Notes under the pieces: generated by a model
Database searches by the model: none
What the model saw: only the letters and a program-made list of their open reading frames with translations
What the model was told of the DNA's origin: nothing
Part shown: in pieces, positions 34,950 to 40,140 of the stretch
Numbering within the stretch: position 1 is the stretch's first letter
Layout: each line of letters opens with the position of its first letter
Made by a program: the position numbers and the translations under genes
NCBI GenBank assembly: GCA_903922465.1
Contig: CAIXTV010000274.1
Span: forward strand, 1-40,140
Direction: 5' to 3'
Length of the DNA stretch: 40,140 bases
Source: an uncultured bacterium
Lineage (GTDB): Bacteria > Bacteroidota > Bacteroidia > Bacteroidales > CAIXTV01

Positions 34950-35729
34950 ATGAACGATAAAATTATTCAATCGAATCCAATAAAACCTTCAACTGAAAAG
35001 GTAATCAAAGTGGAAAACCTGGTAAAACGCTTTGGTTCTTTCACTGCAGTGGATCATATTTCTTTTGAAGTGGAGAAAGGGGAGATATTTGGTTTCCTTG
35101 GAGCAAACGGAGCCGGGAAAACCACTGCCATGCGTATGCTTTGCGGACTAAGTAAACCTACTTCAGGCAAGGGACAAGTGGCAGGCTTTGATATCGAAAA
35201 AGAAGCAGAGAAAGTAAAAGCCAGTATTGGCTATATGAGTCAAAAGTTCTCGCTTTATAATGATTTAAAGGTTTGGGAAAACATACGTTTATTTGCAGGA
35301 ATTTATGGAATGCCAAAGAATGAAATTGCTGAGAAGACCGATGCTTTGCTTAATAGCCTTCAGTTCGAGAGCGAACGCAATACCCTCGTAAAAGCCCTTC
35401 CCTTAGGATGGAAACAAAAGCTTGCTTTCTCAGTTTCTATCTTTCATAATCCTAAAGTTGTTTTCCTTGATGAGCCAACCGGAGGTGTTGATCCTGCTAC
35501 CCGCCGACAGTTTTGGGAACTTATCTATAATGCAACCACAAATGGCATCACCGTTTTCGTGACTACCCATTATATGGACGAAGCCGAATATTGCAACCGC
35601 GTTTCCATAATGGTGGATGGAAGAATCGATGCTCTCGACACACCGAAAAACCTAAAAGAGCAATTTAATGCCAATAATATGGACGAAGTATTTCATCAAT
35701 TAGCCCGTAAGGCGCAACGAAGTGAATAA
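34950..35729 (+). CDS. ABC transporter ATPase 2 (YbhF C-half-like)
   Basis: 259 residues. Walker A is GANGAGKT (51-58), the Q-loop glutamine is Gln98 (Y-M-S-Q-K-F-S-L-Y), Walker B has Asp174-Glu175 (V-F-L-D-E-P) and the switch His207 is present (T-T-H-Y-M-D-E). The signature motif is degenerate, LPLGWKQ (150-156) instead of LSGGQ. Combined with ATPase 1 this gives one complete ATP site (motifs of this protein with the LSGG of its partner) and one impaired site. It follows ATPase 1 by 6 bases and precedes the first permease by 15, so the three are translated together. Confidence 0.95.
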   Translation: MNDKIIQSNPIKPSTEKVIKVENLVKRFGSFTAVDHISFEVEKGEIFGFLGANGAGKTTAMRMLCGLSKPTSGKGQVAGFDIEKEAEKVKASIGYMSQKFSLYNDLKVWENIRLFAGIYGMPKNEIAEKTDALLNSLQFESERNTLVKALPLGWKQKLAFSVSIFHNPKVVFLDEPTGGVDPATRRQFWELIYNATTNGITVFVTTHYMDEAEYCNRVSIMVDGRIDALDTPKNLKEQFNANNMDEVFHQLARKAQRSE

Positions 35730-35744
35730 ATTAAACTCAGGGCA

Positions 35745-36908
35745 ATGAAAAACACAAATCCTTTTAAACAATTCATCGCAAAACGCTTTGCATTCCTGCA
35801 TAAAAGTTCCTTTCTTGCCTTTGTGCAGAAGGAATTTTATCATATTTTTCGCGATACCCGCACCATGCTTATCTTATTGGGCATGCCTATTATTCAGATT
35901 ATACTGTTTGGTTTTGCCATTACCACAGAAGTGAAGAATTCACAGATTGCCATTTACGATCCTTCAAACGACATTGCCACCCACCAAATAACTGACCGCA
36001 TTAAGACAAGTCAATACTTCGATTTGGTGAAATATATTAAGAATCCTGCCGAAATTAATTCTGTTTTTAAGGATGGAAAAGTGGGTTTGCTGATTGTTTA
36101 TGGTGAACACTTTAACGAGAACCTGATGCATACAGGGAAAGCCCAGATTCAAATCATAGCTGATGCCACTGATCCCAACATTGCCACCACCCTAATCTTT
36201 TATGCCAGCTCCATCATCAACTCCTATCAACTTGATATGATGAAACAGCTTAAAATTCCTTATCAAATTCAACCGGAGGTAAAACTTTTATACAATCCAC
36301 AGATGAAGGGTGCTTTTAATTTTGTTCCGGGTGTGTTGGGAATGATTTTGATGCTCATTTGTGCTATGATGACCTCCATTGCCATCGTTCGTGAGAAGGA
36401 AATGGGCACGATGGAAGTCCTATTAGTCTCACCCATGAAACCTATTCTTATCATCATTGCCAAAACCATTCCTTATTTCGTTATTTCTTTCGTAAACTTA
36501 ATCACGGTTTTGTTGCTTTCAGTCTTTGTGTTGAATATCCCTGTGGCAGGCAGTTTATTTTGGGTCATCATTGTGTCTTTACTTTTCATTTTTGTTTCCC
36601 TTTCTTTGGGTATGTTGGTTTCCACGCTTACCAATTCGCAAATGACCGCCATGCTGGTCTCGGGTATGGTGTTTATGATGCCTGTGATGCTCCTTTCGGG
36701 GATGATTTATCCAACAGAGAACATGCCGGCTCCACTTCAGATTGTTTCGAATATCATTCCTGCAAAATGGTTTATTATTTCCATTAAGAACTTAATGATA
36801 AAAGGCCTGGGCATCTCTTCTGTCCTAAGAGAAGTGACCATTCTCAGCTCTATGGCCGTGGTTCTGATAGCTATTAGTTTGAAAAAGTTTAAAAAGAGGT
36901 TGGAATAA
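35745..36908 (+). CDS. ABC-2 type permease 1 (YbhS-like)
   Basis: 387 residues. The layout is that of the ABC2_membrane_3 family: a first membrane segment (about 38-58, with M-L-I-L-L-G-M-P-I-I-Q-I-I), an extracytoplasmic domain (about 60-195, starting V-K-N-S-Q-I-A-I-Y-D-P-S-N), then five membrane segments from about 200. The cytoplasmic coupling region is V-R-E-K-E-M-G-T-M-E-V-L-L-V-S-P (about 220-235). The near-N-terminal F-V-Q-K-E-F-Y-H-I-F-R-D-T-R-T-M is typical. It forms the channel together with permease 2, which lies beyond a 657-base interruption. Confidence 0.94.
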   Translation: MKNTNPFKQFIAKRFAFLHKSSFLAFVQKEFYHIFRDTRTMLILLGMPIIQIILFGFAITTEVKNSQIAIYDPSNDIATHQITDRIKTSQYFDLVKYIKNPAEINSVFKDGKVGLLIVYGEHFNENLMHTGKAQIQIIADATDPNIATTLIFYASSIINSYQLDMMKQLKIPYQIQPEVKLLYNPQMKGAFNFVPGVLGMILMLICAMMTSIAIVREKEMGTMEVLLVSPMKPILIIIAKTIPYFVISFVNLITVLLLSVFVLNIPVAGSLFWVIIVSLLFIFVSLSLGMLVSTLTNSQMTAMLVSGMVFMMPVMLLSGMIYPTENMPAPLQIVSNIIPAKWFIISIKNLMIKGLGISSVLREVTILSSMAVVLIAISLKKFKKRLE

Positions 36909-36940
36909 TTAATAATGAAGAATTAATAATTAATAATGAA
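36904..36940. repeat. ATTAATAATGAA-type repeat, copy 2
   Basis: AATAATTAATAATGAAG then AATTAATAATTAATAATGAA. It begins in the last codon of permease 1 (stop at 36906-36908), so the gap to the four-helix-bundle gene starts exactly with the repeat. Confidence 0.75.
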
Positions 36941-36977
36941 AGGAAGAAAGAAGAATGTTGATAATTGGTAATATAAA

Positions 36978-37334
36978 ATGAAAGAAAACAATGTAATAAA
37001 AGAGAAATCATACTTGTTTGCATTACATGTAATTCGGGTATACAAAGTCTTAAGTTCTGAACAAAGAGAGTTTGTTCTTTCAAAACAAATGCTTAGGAGC
37101 GGAACTTCAATTGGCGCTAATATCAGAGAAGCTGAATTTGGTCAATCTAAAACAGATTTCATACATAAACTAAGCATATCATTAAAAGAAGCTAATGAAA
37201 CTGAATATTGGTTGATGCTTCTTAAAGATTCAGGATATATTGATGAAAAAACCTTTAATTCAATAGTGTATGAATGTATTGAATTGAAGAGATTGCTCAC
37301 AAGCATTATAAATACAGCAAAAAGGAATAATTAA
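36978..37334 (+). CDS. Four-helix-bundle protein (23S rRNA IVS-type)
   Basis: 118 residues. It matches the four helix bundle / S23 family pattern: S-Y-L-F-A-L-H-V-I-R-V-Y-K, then L-S-K-Q-M-L-R-S-G-T-S-I-G-A-N-I-R-E-A, then S-K-T-D-F-I-H-K-L-S-I-S-L-K-E-A-N-E-T-E-Y-W-L and a last helix. Members are found in intervening sequences of 23S rRNA genes and as stand-alone genes near repeats; related bundles (Avd) assist retroelements. Their exact job is unclear. Here it sits between the two permease genes of an efflux operon, bounded by direct repeat copies on both sides and by two inverted copies further right. This looks like a small mobile or transposed cassette. Confidence 0.93.
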   Translation: MKENNVIKEKSYLFALHVIRVYKVLSSEQREFVLSKQMLRSGTSIGANIREAEFGQSKTDFIHKLSISLKEANETEYWLMLLKDSGYIDEKTFNSIVYECIELKRLLTSIINTAKRNN

Positions 37335-37362
37335 TAATGTACAATTAAGAATTAATAATGAG
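37325..37362. repeat. ATTAATAATGAA-type repeat, copy 3
   Basis: Overlaps the last codons of the four-helix-bundle gene and contains AATAATTAATAATGTAC and TTAAGAATTAATAATGAGG. Same orientation as copy 2 on the other side of the gene. Confidence 0.7.
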
Positions 37363-37448
37363 GAAAAATTTAACTCATTAGCATGTTTTAAACACTATAA
37401 GTAAAACCTATGAATAAAACCATTCCAAATTCAGTCAAAACTTTCTTC

Positions 37449-37482
37449 CAATTATTAATTCTTCATTATTAATTTTTAATTG
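37449..37482. repeat. ATTAATAATGAA-type repeat, copy 4 (inverted)
   Basis: CAATTATTAATTCTTCATT then ATTAATTTTTAATTG, the inverse of copies 1-3. Confidence 0.7.
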
Positions 37483-37530
37483 AAAAAAGCCCCATGAAAA
37501 TAACACCTCGAATTTTCCCACTCCCTTGTT

Positions 37531-37566
37531 TTTCATTATTAATTCTTCATTATTAATTCTTAATTA
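37531..37566. repeat. ATTAATAATGAA-type repeat, copy 5 (inverted)
   Basis: CATTATTAATTCTTCATT followed by ATTAATTCTTAATT, running right up to the ATG of permease 2 at 37566. The repeat therefore forms the entire ribosome-binding region of that gene. Confidence 0.75.
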
Positions 37567-38678
37567 TGATTAATTTTCTATTAGTAAAAGAATTCAAGCA
37601 AATCCTTCGCAATCCTTTTTTGCCGAAGATTATTTTCATTTTCCCAGTAGTTATGTTGATAGTTCTCCCTTGGGCTGCCAACTTCGAAATTAAGAACATC
37701 AATCTGAATGTGGTGGATAATGACCATAGTACTTATTCGAAACGTTTGACGGATAAGATTGCTTCTTCTGGCTATTTTATCATTGCTGATGTATCGCATA
37801 ATTACACAGAAGCCCTTCATCAGATTGAAACCGATAAAGCGGATGCTATTCTTGAAATTCCTCCTCACTTTGAGCAGGACTTGGTGAAGGAACAAAGTGT
37901 AAAACTTATGATTTCGGCAAATGCAGTGAATGGAACCAAGGGGGGATTAAGTACGGCTTATCTTTCGGGTATCATTACCGACTTTGCTGCTGATGTTAGA
38001 AGCGAATGGGTGCAAACGGATAAAATTTCCGCTGCTCCCCTTATCGAAATTGTTTCGCAAAACTGGTTTAACCCCCATCTGAATTATAAAATCTTTATGG
38101 TGCCCGCAATTGTGGTGATGCTGATGACCATTATGGCTGGTTTTCTGCCTGCTCTGAACATAGTGAGTGAAAAAGAGGCTGGCACCATAGAGCAAATCAA
38201 TGTAAGTCCGGTCTCAAAGTTTACTTTTATTCTTTCAAAGCTAATCCCTTATTGGATTATCGGTTTCATTGTCCTGACGCTGTCTTTTGGGGTGGCTTTT
38301 CTGTTGTATGGTTTGGTTCCACTGGGGCACTTCTATACCATTTATTTCTATGCCGCTATCTATATTTTAGCCATTTCGGGCTTTGGGCTGGTAGTTTCAA
38401 ACTATTCGCAGACCATGCAGCAAGCAATGTTTGTGATGTATTTCTTTATGCTCATCGTAATCATCCTTAGTGGTTTGTTCACTCCCATAAACTCCATGCC
38501 TCAATGGGCGCAGAACATCACCATCTTCAATCCTCTAAAATATTTCATGCAAGTGATGCGCCTTGTTTATCTAAAAGGCAACAGCATTAGTGAACTTACT
38601 ACACAATTCATTGCGCTGGGTTCATTTGCGGTATTCTTTAATGTTTGGGCGGTGTTGAGTTATCAGAAGAAGAAGTGA
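37566..38678 (+). CDS. ABC-2 type permease 2 (YbhR-like)
   Basis: 370 residues with the same fold as permease 1. A first membrane segment (about 19-38, F-I-F-P-V-V-M-L-I-V-L-P-W-A-A) is followed by an extracytoplasmic domain (about 40-175, starting I-K-N-I-N-L-N-V-V-D-N-D-H-S), then five segments from about 180. The coupling region is V-S-E-K-E-A-G-T-I-E-Q-I-N-V-S-P. The N-terminal V-K-E-F-K-Q-I-L-R-N-P-F-L-P-K is typical. It is the last gene of the efflux operon. Its start codon abuts an inverted repeat, so its translation or transcription may be uncoupled from permease 1. Confidence 0.94.
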   Translation: MINFLLVKEFKQILRNPFLPKIIFIFPVVMLIVLPWAANFEIKNINLNVVDNDHSTYSKRLTDKIASSGYFIIADVSHNYTEALHQIETDKADAILEIPPHFEQDLVKEQSVKLMISANAVNGTKGGLSTAYLSGIITDFAADVRSEWVQTDKISAAPLIEIVSQNWFNPHLNYKIFMVPAIVVMLMTIMAGFLPALNIVSEKEAGTIEQINVSPVSKFTFILSKLIPYWIIGFIVLTLSFGVAFLLYGLVPLGHFYTIYFYAAIYILAISGFGLVVSNYSQTMQQAMFVMYFFMLIVIILSGLFTPINSMPQWAQNITIFNPLKYFMQVMRLVYLKGNSISELTTQFIALGSFAVFFNVWAVLSYQKKK

Positions 38679-38790
38679 TTTCATTTTTTCTTTATTTTGC
38701 CAAAAATATTTCTGTTGGAAAGCCTAATTGAAAAAGATGTTTCAGAAACCCATGAATGCTACGAACTCATTATCTCACTAAATTCCAAAA

Positions 38791-39891
38791 ATGTTACAGA
38801 AATTATTTACATCATTAAACTTTCCTAACAAATTCGAGGGTTCATTAATTGAACGGCAGGAGCCTTGCCGAATTTGCGCAAGCAAACAAGCATTGAAAAT
38901 CGCAGAAACTGATTTTTGGGATTTGCAGCATTGTTCTATTGTTAAATGCAATGTTTGTAATAACATTCAGTTAGACCCCATGCTTACAGATGAAAGCACA
39001 GCAATTGGGTGTTATGCATATCATTTAAATGAAATGTTGAGGATTTCGCATAAAGAACAAAAGGGAAATCTCATCAGGAATTATAGAAGAGGGATTTTAT
39101 TTGCCAATCAGTTGAAAAGATTGAGTTTTTACCCTAAAGAAATTTTAGAATTTGGGCCTGGTTCAGGTTATTTCGCCAGTGGAATACAGTTTATCTTTCC
39201 GGAATCAAAAATTACGGTTGTGGATATTGTGGATGATGTTTTAAAACGAAATAAAGAAATCCACAATTTTGAAGCAATAAAGGGGACTCCTGAAAATACG
39301 GATGAAATTGGAAATAGAAAATATGATTTGATTATAGCAAGAGATATAATTGAGCATGTAACTGATATTTCCAAGATGATAGAAAATGTTTCTCAGTTAC
39401 TCGAGAAGGATGGGATGTTCCATTTTCTTACACCTAACGGACACGAAGATGTTTGGGGTCATTACCTTCGTTGGAAAATTAGTAATAGACCCTCCGAACT
39501 ATTGATAAATCATGTGAATTATTTTGATGGCAAGGGTTTGCTTGATTTGATGAAAGAAAATTTCTTGTTGCCAATTAAATATTATAACTATCAAATCAAG
39601 TCAACTATTCGGGGCAAAGGATGGTCGAAGAAAAGTAGTAGGTTGCAAAAACAATCTGAAAGACTTTCGGCTAAAACTGAAATTAATCAAAAAGAAAATT
39701 TAATATCCGATATTAATTTTGATAAAAATGAAATATTAAATAAGTGGTATATCCGCAAACGACATAAGTGGATAACTTTGCTGTATTCTTGGTATCAACA
39801 TCATTGGATTTTTAAACTATCTCCACAGTTAAATATTGGTCATGAAATTTATGGTCTTTTTATTAAGTCAGCATCAAAACTGAAAGAATAA
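38791..39891 (+). CDS. SAM-dependent methyltransferase with N-terminal cysteine cluster
   Basis: 366 residues. Residues 26-56 carry a zinc-binding-like cluster, C-R-I-C (26-29) and C-N-V-C (53-56), as in the zinc-ribbon at the start of many sugar or natural-product C-methyltransferases. The class I SAM domain follows: E-I-L-E-F-G-P-G-S-G-Y-F (117-128), V-V-D-I-V-D-D (acidic ribose site), D-L-I-I-A-R-D-I-I-E-H-V (post-motif) and F-L-T-P-N-G-H-E-D-V-W-G-H. The C-terminal 100 residues are basic and without a recognised domain. The gene stands alone, 112 bases after the efflux operon. Methylation of a sugar or small molecule is likely, but the substrate is unknown. Confidence 0.88.
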   Translation: MLQKLFTSLNFPNKFEGSLIERQEPCRICASKQALKIAETDFWDLQHCSIVKCNVCNNIQLDPMLTDESTAIGCYAYHLNEMLRISHKEQKGNLIRNYRRGILFANQLKRLSFYPKEILEFGPGSGYFASGIQFIFPESKITVVDIVDDVLKRNKEIHNFEAIKGTPENTDEIGNRKYDLIIARDIIEHVTDISKMIENVSQLLEKDGMFHFLTPNGHEDVWGHYLRWKISNRPSELLINHVNYFDGKGLLDLMKENFLLPIKYYNYQIKSTIRGKGWSKKSSRLQKQSERLSAKTEINQKENLISDINFDKNEILNKWYIRKRHKWITLLYSWYQHHWIFKLSPQLNIGHEIYGLFIKSASKLKE

Positions 39892-40037
39892 GCTTAGAGT
39901 GAGTCAACAGGAGGAGTGGGATTGGAAATTATATAATGATATAATTGAATCGGAAAAGATTGATTTAAGAACAAGGAACAAGGATTTTTGATTAAAGAAG
40001 ATTAGGTGGTTGGGAGAGTTGGAGATAGTTAGGAAAT

Positions 40038-40140
40038 TTATTTTTTGATGAGTTTACAAGTGAGACGGATGATTTTGGTATCATCGGTGGTGATGTTTGT
40101 TTGTGAGAAGTTTTCGTAATCGGGATGGACGGAGGTCATA
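40038..40140 (-). CDS. 3' end of an unidentified minus-strand gene (partial)
   Basis: Read on the minus strand from the window edge, the frame gives T-S-V-H-P-D-Y-E-N-F-S-Q-T-N-I-T-T, then T-K-I-I-R-L-T-C-K-L-I-K-K and a stop at 40038-40040. The sequence has ordinary protein-like composition, and an ATG at the very edge is probably internal. Too little is visible to identify it. Confidence 0.5.
   Translation of the reverse strand, partial: MTSVHPDYENFSQTNITTDDTKIIRLTCKLIKK

Noticed and set aside
38700-38828. Short open frame before and overlapping the methyltransferase start
   Set aside because: No start codon and only about 40 codons. It could be a gene relic, but no family pattern is visible.
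39899-39991. 30-codon GTG-started frame after the methyltransferase gene
   Set aside because: Its sequence looks protein-like (EEWDWKLYNDIIESEKID) but it is too short, with no recognisable family. It may be a fragment of a lost gene.

Overview
The window looks like a chromosomal segment of an AT-rich member of the Bacteroidota, probably Bacteroidales-like. The lines of evidence are: a type IX secretion (T9SS) type B sorting domain on a large Ig-repeat protein; the order enhancer-binding protein / LptE-like lipoprotein / TPR protein / SecG / GroES / GroEL; a DoxX/BT_3928-type protein near triosephosphate isomerase; Bacteroidota -7 boxes (TAnnTTTG) before several genes; and several kinds of intergenic repeats of the sort common in this phylum. 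Most of the left half is ordinary housekeeping sequence. The right half (about 27-38 kb) is accessory and rich in repeats.

Layout. 1-2.7 kb: a frameshifted Rhs remnant, then two minus-strand exported proteins (an outer-membrane beta-barrel-like protein and a YncE-type beta-propeller). 2.9-7.8 kb: plus-strand cluster of a sigma-54 enhancer-binding protein, LptE-like lipoprotein, TPR protein and secG, a terminator, then groES-groEL and a strong terminator. 8.2-8.6 kb: gcvH, convergent with uvrC across a shared hairpin. 8.8-11.5 kb (minus): a holin-like membrane protein, a DUF5655-type protein and uvrC. 11.6-11.9 kb: a 42-bp tandem repeat array. 11.9-20.4 kb (minus): a 1504-residue exported protein of unknown function, then (upstream in the same direction) prmA, tpiA, an orphan Dpp/Opp-type permease and a DoxX/BT_3928-type protein. 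20.6-24.4 kb (plus): folP, an outer-membrane beta-barrel-like protein, an aldo/keto reductase and a zinc alcohol dehydrogenase.

24.7-30.7 kb: the T9SS cargo, a small ExbD-like protein, a 9-bp repeat array that supplies the last codons of a 310-residue protein, and about 1.1 kb of decayed, repeat-like sequence with one doubtful small gene. 30.7-38.7 kb: a complete drug-efflux-type operon of the YbhGFSR kind (tetR, tolC-like, hlyD-like lipoprotein, two ABC ATPases, two ABC-2 permeases). Three of its junctions are filled by different intergenic repeat elements, and the junction between the two permeases also carries a four-helix-bundle (23S rRNA IVS-type) gene. 38.8-39.9 kb: a methyltransferase with an N-terminal cysteine cluster. 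The window ends inside an unidentified minus-strand gene.

I found no CRISPR array, tRNA, rRNA or intact transposase. Nothing here is clearly a new defence or mobile system. The best candidates for a second look are the repeat-punctuated efflux operon with its four-helix-bundle insert, the two tandem arrays, the large unknown exported protein, and a possible sigma-54 promoter before groES downstream of an enhancer-binding protein gene.
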